Source of the DNA: Gonatopus flavifemur
Taxonomy: Eukaryota > Arthropoda > Insecta > Hymenoptera > Dryinidae
Reading direction: 5' to 3'
DNA length: 64,000 nt
Assembly (NCBI GenBank): GCA_018340375.1
Contig: JAFFJZ010000007.1
Span: 28,556,001-28,620,000 of the forward strand
This document shows, piece by piece, positions 1-10,639 of this stretch. Each line of letters starts with the position of its first letter. Position 1 is the stretch's first letter. The notes below the pieces were generated by a model. It searched no databases, had not been told where the DNA came from, and saw only the letters and a program-made list of their open reading frames with translations. The translations under genes were made by a program, and so were the position numbers.

Positions 1-2845
1 CTGGCAATTGATACGAGACCGTGAAACGATCCAATATTCGACGATGTCGTACGTGACAAGAAACATTGTATCCTGTTCAGAAATTTGATTCTTCAATATT
101 TTGAATACAATTTATTCTATGACTAGTCATAAATTTGAAAATCAAACAAACTTAATCGATTCAAGTGTATTTCTGACGATTCCGAATTTAAGATAAAAGA
201 AATAATAATATATTCGATATTGATATTCTATTTTTATATGTCTACATTCTTGTTTCGATAGCGTAGTAGTTAGTAGGATCTTCTTTGACCCTTTCGATAC
301 CTACCCACGCGTTTATGCGGATTGTTTGGTTTGAATCTTCCATTATCGTGTTTCAATAATTTTGATTTTATTAGAAAAAAACCTACATGAACATGGGGCG
401 GGAGTTCAAAAGGTCATGGTTCGAATGAATATTTCTTCGCTTTTTTCCTTTTTCAACAGATAAAAAGCTATTGATGAATACGTCAATACACACCAAGATT
501 GCATTGTGAAAAAAATTAAAAAAGCGACAAGATAAAAGCTTTCAGTGAACTGTAAAACACAGATTTAATTCTTCAGAAAAAGAAAAATAGTTACATGCGG
601 TGATTATGTAGTTCTTCTCAACCTTTTGAATCTCACAGATTTTGTGGGATTGTGTTTGAAATGTTCTTCATCGTGCAGACAATATCGTTTGTCACGTGTT
701 GGACGATTCCGCGCATTCAATTTTCTACACAGAAAGACGCTACGTGCTTTTTATTCTAAGTAAATTTTATTTATGTATTGAAAAATTGGTGACATGAATA
801 GTGCTATATTTACATCACAGTTGTTAGATACTTGGCTACCAGTCAATTTTTCTACCAACGAATATCTTTGATTCATAATTTGAGAATACATTGTGTGAAA
901 TATTTCTATCGTCGTGTGAAAGTCAATAAAATTGTATTCCAGCATTTGAGAAGCAAAAACGTGTATACACGAACAATGAAACAATTTTGTTGTTGCTACA
1001 TTTGCACATCACGTGAATTCGACTGGTTCAAAAATTAGTTCACTTAAATTTTGACATATTTGAAGGAATAACGATAGTCAAAATAACTACATTTTTTTAA
1101 GATTCAAATATCCGCATATGACTCACTATGAGACAAAACGAAACCGAGCAGCATGGCGTGGACATCTCTTGATTGAGAATGCAATAACAACAACTCTTTC
1201 ACACATCAACATCAATTATGAAAACTAAATGATAACAATTGTTTGGGAATATAGTTATGTTTTTCTCAATATACAAATGCCATATACTTATACACAGAGA
1301 GTAAATCACCTTCATTAACTCCACACACTGAATTCTATAACTAATCATGTTACATGAAACGAGACATATCTTGATACAATCTCAAGTTAATGTTTATCTT
1401 ACAACATATAAAACACCATATATAATATTCACACCAAGGAAATGCATCATAAGTGTCATGATTTATGCGGTAGCGATGCTATAATAAATGCATAATAATG
1501 GTACGAGTTTAATTAGCGAAAAGAAAAAATGTGGATGAAATTTACGAGCGCGACTTGAAGGAATGATGAAAAAAAGAGAAACGAGTAAAGTTGTCGTTGA
1601 CGTGACGACACGATAACGTTGAGCAAAAGTCAACTGAAGTGAAGTGAACGCGTGCCCCTGCCCTTTCCCGTTTGCTGCTGCCTCTGCTGCTTTGCTCAGC
1701 TGGGAGAGACACGATCGATATAACTGCAATAAACTGCATGCGCAAACCTTGCAAGATCAGATGTGCATACATTTACGTGTAAAGTTTTCGATTACATTCG
1801 TACTTATTTGTGCTCGATCAATGAGAAAAATTACCCCCTATTACAACAATGATCGGACGGAAAATTGTGAAGGGAAATTTGTTTAATTATTTCATTTTAA
1901 TAGGAGCAGATGAATGAAGGCAGAAGTAAAACATGGAGCAGTCGAGACGTACTTCGGTTCAAAGGTCTCGCTTATCTAACGGGACGATAGAGAATGTTCG
2001 ATCTAATGGTTTTAACCGCGAAACCGTATGCATTAAGAAACACGTGTGCACGGTTACATATGTACATAATACATTCTACAACGACATTCAAAGATGTTTA
2101 CTTATGTACGATATAATGCTTCGTACTTTGATTCGTATCTACGGATCTTTTCAAATCCTTCTGAACATCGGTTTACATAGGCGTTATAGAATAAACAGAT
2201 TAGAAGAAACATGAAAATATAAATATAGATGGATCTTGTCCTGTGGCAGGGACAACATATCGGATCATTGTATCGTAGATCAAAAGAACTGATTTCCCTG
2301 CCATGCTTATAGATGAGTCAGACGGACTATGATGAAAATTCACTGGAAATTCAAAGGTTTCTTGATTCTCGCATGGGAGTACCGTGCATAAGAATGTCTG
2401 TGGAATTCGAATGTTTGAATAAGAATGCTTTGGAATGCGAAACTTGAATATTTCCATGATAAAATGCGTGAATTCAATGCAGCCAATGTGTCCCCCATAC
2501 CTACGAACCTATCAAATGCATGCAGGAAAAAGTTATTTTCTGTACGAGTTCGGGACCAGGTGTTGTAAAATTGGATTTCTGTCATATCAGCGAATCTCCG
2601 AGTTCACGGCGGATGATTCAAATTGTCATTTATTGTCAGAATTTTTTACTTCACAACAGAAATATACTTCGCGAGAAAACTAGTTCATCAAAAGATGGGT
2701 CTTATTGAAATTTGTGCTGAATTTGTTCATAAATAATCTAATAATTCGATAGAATCAAAGTTTTAATCTCATAAGATATCGAAAAATGATGTTTGAGATA
2801 CACGGGGAAAAGAAAATGCGTCGATTTACCATGTTGTCAAATGAT
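1..2845. other. Gene-free AT-rich sequence
   Basis: I see no convincing gene or element. Open frames are short and overlap on both strands. A GC-richer patch at about 1640-1715, with CTG-type triplets and several CpGs, could be an exon or promoter fragment, but no start codon and splice pair supports it. Confidence 0.5.
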
Positions 2846-2849
2846 TTAA

Positions 2850-3134
2850 CCCTTAAACCGTAACCCTCCTCAAAATCACGTAAACCGTAACCCCCGGTCT
2901 GCCAGACCACTATCACCTTCTTCTCGATATTTCAAATTGTTAGAAGTGGAGAAAACATTCGTTCTATCATTATAAATATCTAAGAAGTAGGATAGTGTGT
3001 TTATGTATAGGAATTAGTGAACAATTGTGTGTAGTATAAAAAAGAAATTTTAAGCAAATTGACCAAAAAAGTTCAAATTATGAACAAATGAAGTTTAGAT
3101 AGCGGTCTGTGAGACCGGGGTTACGGATAGAGGG
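2850..3134. mobile_element. piggyBac-like MITE with TTAA target duplication
   Basis: The 285-bp element is flanked by TTAA at 2846-2849 and 3135-3138. Its left end reads CCCTTAAACCGTAACCC and its right end, reversed, CCCTCTATCCGTAACCC. Just inside each end is a short palindrome of the form GGTCTGNNAGACC. TTAA duplication with CCC termini is typical of piggyBac. There is no coding capacity, so it is a non-autonomous derivative. Kolobok elements also use TTAA and are the main alternative. Confidence 0.8.
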
Positions 3135-3411
3135 TTAAGATACAAGTGAAAAATATGATTTTGTGTTATAATGTGAATTATTTGACAATATATTTTGTAT
3201 AAATTTCCATTGAGAGCCTCGAAATGAAGTGTTGTCATCCTGAATGGTAAATTTATCCATTTCCTCTTTTTCGGGTAGGGGATTATTACACAGTTGATTC
3301 GAAATCCGATTTACCATAAATTTCAAAGTGGAACAAAGTCCTATCGACATTCGGATAGTATCGTTTCTTTATAGTATTCTACATGGTCATGGAGTGAAGT
3401 TTTATTCAGTA

Positions 3412-3705
3412 CACTGAGAGAAATTTGGCGCACAGGTTGTACTCGGTTCAGAGCGACAGCAGCGTCAATCAGTAAGGGCGGTCTACGCGCTGGAACGGAG
3501 TAGCTACTGCGTTTTACCTGGCCCACTGCTACTCCAAATACTCCGCGTATAAGCTGTACTTGTTATCGGAGTAGAAGCTACTCTGCATTGCGTATAGTGT
3601 ACACTGATCGAAGTAGCTGCTACTCCGATATAACGTACAGGCGCTAACAGGCGCCAAATTTCTCCCAGTGTACAGGCGCTAACAGGCGCCAAATTTCTCC
3701 CAGTG
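3412..3705. mobile_element. CACTGAG-ended foldback MITE (word GAGTAGCTACTC)
   Basis: It starts CACTGAGAGAAATTTGGCGC after TA. It ends with the inverted form at 3670 and again at 3705, each followed by TA. The interior carries repeated direct and inverted copies of a GAGTAGCTACTC-like word. It has no coding capacity and belongs to the CACNG swarm. Confidence 0.75.
3636..3705. repeat. 35-bp tandem duplication of a MITE terminus
   Basis: 3636-3670 is repeated exactly at 3671-3705. The unit contains GGCGCTAACAGGCGCC and the terminal CCCAGTG, so the element has two consecutive right ends, each followed by TA. Confidence 0.85.
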
Positions 3706-3808
3706 TACTGACGCAGCCCCGTCTTAGTTGTACCAATACTGACTCAGTCATGTATTTTTATGGTATTCCATCAGAAAATTGCCAGAATTGTCGAAAGGCG
3801 CGGTACTG

Positions 3809-3957
3809 CACTGAGAAAACTGTTCAGTTGCAGTAACCAAAAACTACATAAAATAAAAAATTTAGGTTGCCTGGATTGAAATATTGTTTGTTTCAACAAA
3901 AATTTTTAGTTGAAGAAAATAATATCTGGTTGCGACAACTAAACAGTTTCCTCAGGG
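3809..3957. mobile_element. CACTGAG-ended MITE (word GTTNCAACTA)
   Basis: Starts CACTGAGAAAACTGTTCAG after TG (3807-3808). Ends ...CAGTTTCCTCAGGG before TG (3958-3959). The interior has several inverted GTTGCAGTAAC/CAACTAAAC words. Non-coding. Confidence 0.7.
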
Positions 3958-4226
3958 TGGGTTCAGATGCGTTTGCCAAAACTAGTAATTATTTCAAAGA
4001 ACTAGTTAGTTGTTCTAACTGAACAGTTGGTCATAATAACAACATATATGGCTAAAACAACTAACATAACTAACCCCCCTCCCCACCCCCCTTCAATTGA
4101 TCCAACTGAAATTCATCATTGAAACATACTATAAGTTTCAGGGACATTAGGAGAGCAGATGAGATACGCAGGTTTGCAAAAACCATACTTTGTAATCAAA
4201 TTGGTCTTTCCCACCCGAATGCCCTG

Positions 4227-4455
4227 CACTGAGAAAAAAGATTTGGTTGATAAATGCTCAATCAAAATTTTTCGTTGCATTTTTACCAGATCACTTTTAA
4301 TTCAGCGAATCAGACGTGGTTGGTAAGATGATTTGCTTGGCGCAGCCAAATTTTGGTGAGACCCATTAAACTTTTAGTTACGCCAACAAAACATTATGGT
4401 TGGGCATATAATAACAAAATGTTTTAGCAGGCACAATAGAACAGTTTTCTCAGTG
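4227..4455. mobile_element. CACTGAG-ended MITE, TG duplication
   Basis: Starts CACTGAGAAAAAAGATTTGG and ends CAGTTTTCTCAGTG. Both sides are flanked by TG (4225-4226, 4456-4457). The interior has repeats of a TTTGGTTG/CCAACAAA-type word. Non-coding. Confidence 0.75.
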
Positions 4456-4607
4456 TGGGTCGATTAAGCTGAAACTCATACAGGACCACTATCGCCCCAA
4501 TCTACGAACGTGGTATACATTTTATCGAAATCGGATGAGTGAAATGGAAGTATACGGGCCATAGAAATTTTTTCACGAATTCAGAGAAACATTCAACATT
4601 TCACATA

Positions 4608-4807
4608 CACTCTAAATTCAAGCGTTTTATATTGACGTGTTTCAGACTGTTTGAATCGTGCAGTTACTTTTTGAACACTTAAAAGCGTGTAAAAATACTC
4701 ATGAAATGTATTAAATGTGTTATTTCAAAAGACTTGATGTGAGTTATTGACATATTTACACAGTTTCAAGCATTTTAAATGTCACCGCAAGGTTTAAACA
4801 CTGAGTG
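4608..4807. mobile_element. CACTC-ended MITE (word TTCAAGCATTTTAAA)
   Basis: Left end CACTCTAAATTCAAGCG follows TA; right end, reversed, CACTCAGTGTTTAAACC, is followed by TA. The interior repeats TTGAA-CACTT and CATTTTAAATG-like words in both orientations. This is an outlying member of the CAC-ended swarm. Confidence 0.6.
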
Positions 4808-5031
4808 TATTCGAATAAAACACTTGAATTTGCAGTGAATTATGAGAACAGAGGTGAGGGAAAACACGTTAAGTATACCTGTTCAAAAAACTCCACGTCT
4901 CAGATGTTGATGAAACTTGGAATTGTTGTACTATCAAAGTACATTAAGGGGATACCAGCGGCCCTTGACGATGCAACCCGAGCGAAATCTTTCCTGACAA
5001 ATTATTAGAAAATGAAGCAATGAAAGGAAAA

Positions 5032-5087
5032 TTTCGCTCTGTGCGGACCCTCTTTATTGATTAAAGAAGGTCTGTGCAGAGCGATAT
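5032..5087. repeat. Small stem-loop, about 25-bp stem
   Basis: 5032-5057 pairs with 5062-5087 with few mismatches around a loop of about 5 nt. The arms contain CGCTCTGTG and CTGTGCAGAGCG. It could be a decayed miniature element or a transcribed hairpin; no terminal signature links it to the neighbouring MITEs. Confidence 0.6.
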
Positions 5088-5494
5088 TGTTATTTAATTT
5101 CTTCGTTTTCGAGTATTTTGTCAGAATAATTTTGGTTATGTCCTTTTATAACCAATGGGCTCGATTGCATCTTTAGGGGTCACTGGTATCACCTCAACAA
5201 GGTTTTCTGAAGACTTGTTCCTGTACTTTCTGATAAAAATGATGAAAATACTCTCAAGATGATCATTTAGGTGGAAAAAAGTGATTTTCATTTTATGTTT
5301 CAATTTTTTCGTGAAATTGACATTTTTCAACTGGGCTCAAAATAGAGCCCATCTTTACTTTTTTTAAATGAATGGTCAAACCTTATGGCCCCTCAATAAC
5401 TTTTTCAGAGAAATCACGTTTTCAAGGCACACCCGACCCACAATCCAGGCGCGCCGAGTTCGATTTTTAGTCGCAGCGCGTTGTCGCCCTACAA

Positions 5495-5644
5495 CATTGT
5501 AAAAAGAAAGTCTTAATCTGTTTGCATCTTAATTTCAAACGATGTTTTTTCCATTGTGTCGACGATGGTCTTTTCGGCTCAATTTGTTTGCATCGTAGAT
5601 TCAGCCATGACATGAGCTGAATTTAAGACCTTCTTTTTATAGTG
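5495..5644. mobile_element. CATTG/CACTA-ended MITE, AA duplication
   Basis: Left end CATTGTAAAAAGAAAGTCTT; right end, reversed, CACTATAAAAAGAAGGTCTT; both flanked by AA (5493-5494, 5645-5646). 150 bp, with inverted words around GATG/CATC and no open frame of note. Confidence 0.7.
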
Positions 5645-5894
5645 AAACAATGATTCCAGGCATCTCAATCGGCCGCTAATAGACCCGCGAACTCAGTGAA
5701 GAGCCGATTTGAGTAGGTGTACTTGGCGTGTTTTGCCCCAGGTATAATTGCGCCTGTGTCGGCAATATAAAGGTAAATTGTGCTAGAACAGCATTGGCGC
5801 AAGTTTGTGCCAACATTGATTTTATAGCAAAAGTATTGCATCAGCCAACCATTGCAAAACCATTTCAACAAACTTCAACAATCTTAATGTTGCT

Positions 5895-6130
5895 GAAGTT
5901 TGAGTCGTTTATTGGGACGAACTGGTAATCAAATAACGAAATCCTCAACTGTTAAAGACCCCAATTCTTGCAGTATACTGCGTATTATCTTTTGAATAAT
6001 GTTTTCAGTTGCATGGAGTTAATTGGAAAAGATAAACACCGATGATTCATTAGATTTTGGGAGTTTGAATTTTCGTTTTGTTTCATTAAACGATTCAAAC
6101 TTCAGGAATATATAGTACAATCTTTGCCGA
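5895..6130 (+). repeat. Dispersed repeat, copy 1 (second copy 51289-51730)
   Basis: Shared blocks include a CGTTTATTGG-ACGAA stretch, CAACTGTTA, TTGCAGTATA and a later AAACGATTCAAA block, in the same order in both copies. The copies are clearly diverged. No termini or coding content were found. Confidence 0.5.
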
Positions 6131-6863
6131 AACGATATTATCCTTCCAGGTCTTAGTCAAGTTTTCTCCCGAGGCTCCACCAATGTTCGTCAGGGCTGGC
6201 TCAGCCTTGCATCACTGTTGAATTTTCACCTAAATATGTACAGATCTTAATCAGAATGCTCTAGAAATTTCTGCTATCGGATGTAGGTGGAATATGGAAG
6301 ATTAATCTTTGAAAACTTCTGACCTCCTGGCACCTTCAGTTCTGCGTAATGTGCCAGGAAAAATGCTTACCCATCGATACTCTGATATTCTCTCATAAAC
6401 TGATATGCAATGTATACGGGGAATGAAAAATTTGCAATATTTTAATAAAATACACAGAATCACAGCTCAAACCTCGTTCTGTATACGAAGAAAAAGAATT
6501 TGCTGGCTGAGCAAATTGAGATGTTACATTGTTACATAAATTGTTCTGCCATGAAACCAATGTTGGTTCAATTCTGAACTAAGGCTGTCCCGAACTTGCG
6601 CCAACACTATTTCAACACTTCTCATCTTTGGATTGTCGATACAAGCACGATATTACCACTATTGTCAATCAATGTTGGCCCAATATGAATATCCTACGCT
6701 TGGCTGCCACACCTGGCCAAAGGCATTGCTGGTGGTCAACATTGGCGGAATCAGTAAATTATAACATGGAGTACACTATGTGACAATAACAGTGGTATTT
6801 TCTCGTATTATGCCAATTTAGTAGAAATATAATGATTTTTAAAACTTCATTTGGCTCCGTGTA

Positions 6864-7037
6864 CACTTCAAAACGTGAAACTTACTTTCATCTTGAATAT
6901 TAGCTGATTTTAAGATGTAGCCAAAACTAGCCCTGTTTCAACTGAAAATAAGCACTGAAAACAAATGCGGACACAATGGAAAAGACTGAAATTTTGAATT
7001 TCAGCCAAGTTTTCAAGTAAGATACACCCACATCCCA
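6864..7037 (+). mobile_element. Truncated MITE of the AAGATGCAGCCAAAACTAGCC family
   Basis: After TA the left end reads CACTTCAAAACGTGAAACTT. The sequence then follows the family core seen at 20585-20767 (CCAAAACTAGCCCTRTTTCA, AGTTTTCAAGTAAGATRCA). The right terminus is missing; the sequence passes into the CAAGCTTGGC word field. Confidence 0.6.
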
Positions 7038-7739
7038 GGCTCGTAATGCCAAGACTGACAATTGCACCATGATCGGCGTCAAGCTTGGTATGCCAAGTCT
7101 GGTTAGCCTAGCCTTGACCGATGCGTGGCCCGCCATAGCTGACTAAGCGTTGATAGCGTCTTGAACATCTATGCTAGGACCAAGCATACTTTGCCGTATT
7201 GGATTTTCGATATATATGAAAGCAGAATGCTCAGCAGAGAACTTTATTATCATCCTAAACATTGACCTAGCTTGATAACATTGTTGGTAATTAGGCTACA
7301 CCCGGTGATAACTAGCATTGATAACAGTTTGGCTCATTAACTTAGTAACATTGTTGGCCATGAAGCTACACCCGGTGATGACTAGCATTGACTCGAACCT
7401 GTCACCAAGTTTGGTCAATTACTCAAATGTAAATGTTCAATCAAATTTGGACGCCAATGAAAAATCTATCCTACTCATTTACCACAAATTAGTATTGTAT
7501 ATCAATAATTGCATTGAACCAATATTGAATTTTAATATTGAACCAAGCTTGGATGCCAAGCATTGAACATTGTTATCATCCCAGACATCAATCTAATTTG
7601 GTGCCAATGTTAGCGAGCGAGCTAGGCTCGATGTTGACTAGCATTGACTCAAGCTTGGCACCAAGCATGGTACATTTGTCAAAGCATACCTGGGATTGAG
7701 TCCGACATTTGCTTCCTCGTTAGAGGGAAACTTTGTGAT

Positions 7740-7966
7740 TACGGAGAAACAAGTATTGCTGGCATAACAAACAGGTCTGTTACTATAGCGCCTACAAAAA
7801 AAATTAGCTTGAAGAGCGAGAACAATGATTGACACAACTAAATTTTTTTGCTGACATAAACAAATTCTTTAACAGAACTAACTTCTTAGCTGCTGCAGTA
7901 AATATTTTTGCAAGGACAACGGATTGCTTTATAGGCGCCATAGTAGCAAACCATTTTTTCTCCGTG
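7740..7966. mobile_element. CACGG-family MITE with AT duplication and an empty site in this window
   Basis: It lies between CTTTGTGAT and ATCGTTTCC. The ends are TACGGAGAAAC (first C mutated) and, reversed, CACGGAGAAAAAATG. The 31.8-kb paralogue (minus strand) reads CTTTGTGATCGTTCC uninterrupted, which defines a 2-bp AT duplication. The interior has inverted arms TATAGCGCCTA/TAGGCGCCATA. Confidence 0.85.
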
Positions 7967-8515
7967 ATCGTTTCCGGGGGCTGAAAATTTTTTTGTCTTC
8001 AAACTCAGAATCTCTTAGGCCAAAATGTTGCTCCAAATTCGGGGAAGATTTTTGGTTTCATGTCTGTCTGTGTGTGTGTGTGTGTGGTATGTAAACAAAA
8101 TTGCGACTGCGCATATCTTCGGTTCCTATTATCCGATCGTCATGAAATTTTCACCACGATTGGATGCGGTATGGATAGTGGTCCCTTATAAGTTTCAACC
8201 TTATTCTCACAGAAGAACGGTAGGGGTAAAGAAAAATGTGGAAAAAAATTGTGATTTTGCGACCGCCCATATCTCCACTACCTATTATCCGATTGCAATG
8301 AAACTTATACCACGTTCCAGTTATGATCCCATAGTGGTTCCATATGAGTTTCATAGCAGTCGGTTGAGAAATGTAGAAAAACCGTCATTAGCAATTTTTG
8401 GCGATCCGCATTTTTGGGCGATGCTTTGAAAGCATGCCTTCCCTATGTCCGTATTATCCAAATGTTATGGAATTTGGAGCACATTCAATTTACAACGTGT
8501 TATTTGTACGGTATA

Positions 8516-8740
8516 CACGGAAAAAATAATTTAGCTGCAGCAGTTAAGTAGCTAGCACGGACACGGACAGCCATTAAATTGACTCCTGCAGCTAAATTTT
8601 AGCTGCTATAGCAAAAAAATTTGCATTTGTAGTCAGTTTATTTGCGGTAACAGCTCACATTTAGCTGCAGGAGCTAATTTAATGGCTGTCCGTGTCCGTG
8701 CTAGCTACTTAGCTGCTGCAGCTGAATTATTTTTTCCGTA
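8516..8740. mobile_element. CACGG foldback MITE, TAGCTGCAG family, copy 1
   Basis: Near-perfect palindrome with ends CACGGAAAAAATAATTTAGC and CCGTA, flanked by TA. The arms contain GGACACGGACAGCCATTAAA and repeated AGCTGCAG words. A close copy lies at 50907-51130. The insertion splits a repeat monomer; the paralogue near 30140 (minus strand) reads TATGGTGTAAATTTC without it, consistent with a TA duplication and a G-to-A change in the last base of the element. Confidence 0.88.
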
Positions 8741-9144
8741 TAAATTTCAAGCGAATTGGAAGTGAGGGAAGAAGATGGTAAGCACTGAGCTTCGAAACAA
8801 AATTTGAAAATCTCATAAATGCCGCCATCATGCGGATATCTTCCGTTCCTATCATCCGATCGTTATGGAATTTTTACCACAGTTTTATGCAGTGCCGATA
8901 GTTGTCTCATATAAGTTTCAACCTGATCTTCACGAGAAAACGGAAGACGGAAAAGAAACATGTTATCAAAAATCGTGATTTTGGGTTTAGGGCATGTTTT
9001 CACTTCCTGTTAAACGATTGTAATTAAATTTATACCACGGTTCAGTTATGATCTCATAGTGTTCCCATATAGATTTAATTACAATCAGTTGAGAAAAGTG
9101 GGAAAAGAATCTTTAGCAATCTGTATTGTTTAACTATGTTTTCA

Positions 9145-10375
9145 CACTGAGAAAAAATCCTCGTGTTTATAGCTACTATTTGTAGCTGAAATGATGCCTA
9201 GCTCTAAAAAGTATCTACAGTAACATTTTCGAAGACTTTGAAGTGGAAAGGCATTCCTTCCTATCACAAATAAAACTTGGACTCCAATAACTCCAATAAC
9301 TACTGTAGCAATGATAATTCTGACCCACGATAGTTGGAGACTCACGTCTTTCACAGCTCCGAAAAGTAGTTATTTTCACAATTTTTATATTCCTATAGGA
9401 ACTTCCTCCAGGGTAACCACACACACCTCGCACGCATTCAGTATTGTAGCCGCAGTTCGAAGTATCAATAATTGATAAATCATGTCTACCTATGATTATG
9501 GAATGCAGTTATCACAATTCGCCTGCCAATTAATTACACTTTTTTTACCGTCTTTTTTTCAATGTGGAAATATACATAAATATCATGGTATGAGATGATA
9601 AAGAAATGATTTATAACCCACGTGCGATATTTTATTCTTCCCCTCTTTGTTTGGTTAAATGAAAATCTACGTGGACAAACAAAGAGAGAAACAATAAAAT
9701 ATCTCATGTTATTTATAGATTAACAACACCTCATCTGTCATACAGGTTATTTGCAGTTTATTATTTTTCAATTGATAATATATCTGAAATATTACAGTAA
9801 TGATAATGTATTTCATTATATTTTTAATTAAAAAAATAATAAGAATCATAAAAAAAGCCAATAACTATCCCTGCTACATGAGGAAAAGAAAGTAAATATG
9901 AGAAAGATATAAAAAGCAACATATTATTTTATGCGACAACTATTTGATGATATGGTATTAGGAATTTCTTTGGGCTTCTCCATCAATCATTTCCAACTCT
10001 ACTCACCATAAAATCAAAGCATACTGTCAAAAATAGTTTTATTCGAAATAACTACAGCACTATACTCAACGTAACATCAAGTTTTTCCTGCTGCGGATAC
10101 AAATTATTGACAGTATAGCGATATAACTCACGAAGAATAACGATTCTTTGTAACAACTCCAGCTGTTTGACTAGAGTTATTTTAGTTACAGAAAATTGCT
10201 GGGCTCATTTTCAGCTACGATTTGGAGTTGTGAGACTTGGAATAGATATTTTCTTCCATTTTCACTCGAGTAGGTACGATTCATGCAGTTTCAGTTACAA
10301 AACGGAGCTACAGTAAGAGAAAACATTCAGTTCCGAATATAGTAGCTATGATAACCATTTCCATTTTTCTCAGTG
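9145..10375. mobile_element. Possible long CACTGAG-ended element, CA duplication
   Basis: Left end CACTGAGAAAAAATCCTCG; right end TTTTTCTCAGTG; each flanked by CA. The outer 100-200 bp hold inverted TAGCTAC/GTAGCTA and GTTATTTTAGTTAC-like words; the middle is AT-rich. At 1231 bp it is longer than its relatives, so the two ends could belong to different insertions. No open reading frame resembles a transposase. Confidence 0.45.
9609..9718. repeat. Imperfect hairpin of about 47-bp arms
   Basis: 9609-9656 pairs with 9673-9718. The arms include GATATTTTATTCTTCCCCTC and AACAATAAAATATCTCATG. Mismatches are scattered, as in a decayed foldback or a long precursor hairpin. It sits in the middle of the 9145-10375 element. 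Confidence 0.5.
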
Positions 10376-10470
10376 CAAAAGTTCAATCATAATTGATTGA
10401 TTAGGAACGAGGAAGCCGTGTGCCAATTGGCAGAGTTTTTATTGTGTAACGCCTGTGTTAGAGAAAAGCC

Positions 10471-10631
10471 ATTCTATTAGAAATGCTCTAGGCATTGACA
10501 AGGCATCAACGCTGAACTGAAGAACAACTGGACGATGTTCAAGGCCCTCACAAATGCTTTGCAAGTTTTTCTAGTTTTTCTCTTGTTTAGCGATACATTC
10601 CCTGTCAATGCCTAGAGCATTCTTACAAGGG
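10471..10631. mobile_element. CCCTTGTAA-ended MITE (word GCATTGAC)
   Basis: Left arm TTAGAAATGCTCTAGGCATT pairs with a right arm ending GAGCATTCTTACAAGGG before TA. The right terminus matches the CCCTTGTAA ends of 55948-56297, but the interior is unrelated. The left end is approximate. The flank at 10408-10441 (GCCAATTGGCAGAGTTTTT) also occurs inverted near 29880. Confidence 0.55.
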
Positions 10632-10639
10632 TAGAGACT

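Larger units (their letters stand above)
5740..7690. repeat. Field of inverted CAATGTTGGC / CAAGCTTGGC words
   Basis: Many direct and inverted copies of words like CAACATTGGC, GGCACCAAGC and CTAGCATTGA occur at about 5750-5880, 6550-6750 and 7030-7690. A longer unit containing GCTACACCCGGTGATAACTA recurs at 7292 and 7366. Boundaries are unclear. It looks like one or more large decayed foldback elements of the same iterated-word architecture, interrupted by other repeats. Confidence 0.55.
7685..9130 (+). repeat. Interrupted higher-order tandem repeat (order A-B-C-A-B)
   Basis: Five degenerate monomers share a core like CCTATTATCCGATCGTNATG at 8128, 8284, 8453, 8851 and 9009. After subtracting the inserted MITE and its duplicated TA, spacing is about 156-171 bp. 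Downstream text distinguishes the monomers: A (8128, 8851) has TTATAAGTTTCAACC-like text, B (8284, 9009) AGTTATGATCYCATAGTG, C (8453) differs. The higher-order unit is therefore about 496-498 bp. The preceding segment (7685-7739 plus 7967-8100, with a short TG microsatellite at 8069-8087) recurs inverted at 31739-31830, and part of the array recurs inverted at 29780-30150. The open frame at 8025-8429 is translated repeat, not a recognised protein. Confidence 0.65.

Noticed and set aside
8025..8429. 134-codon open frame as a novel repeat protein
   Set aside because: It coincides with the tandem monomers and a TG microsatellite; the internal protein repeat is explained by the DNA repeat.
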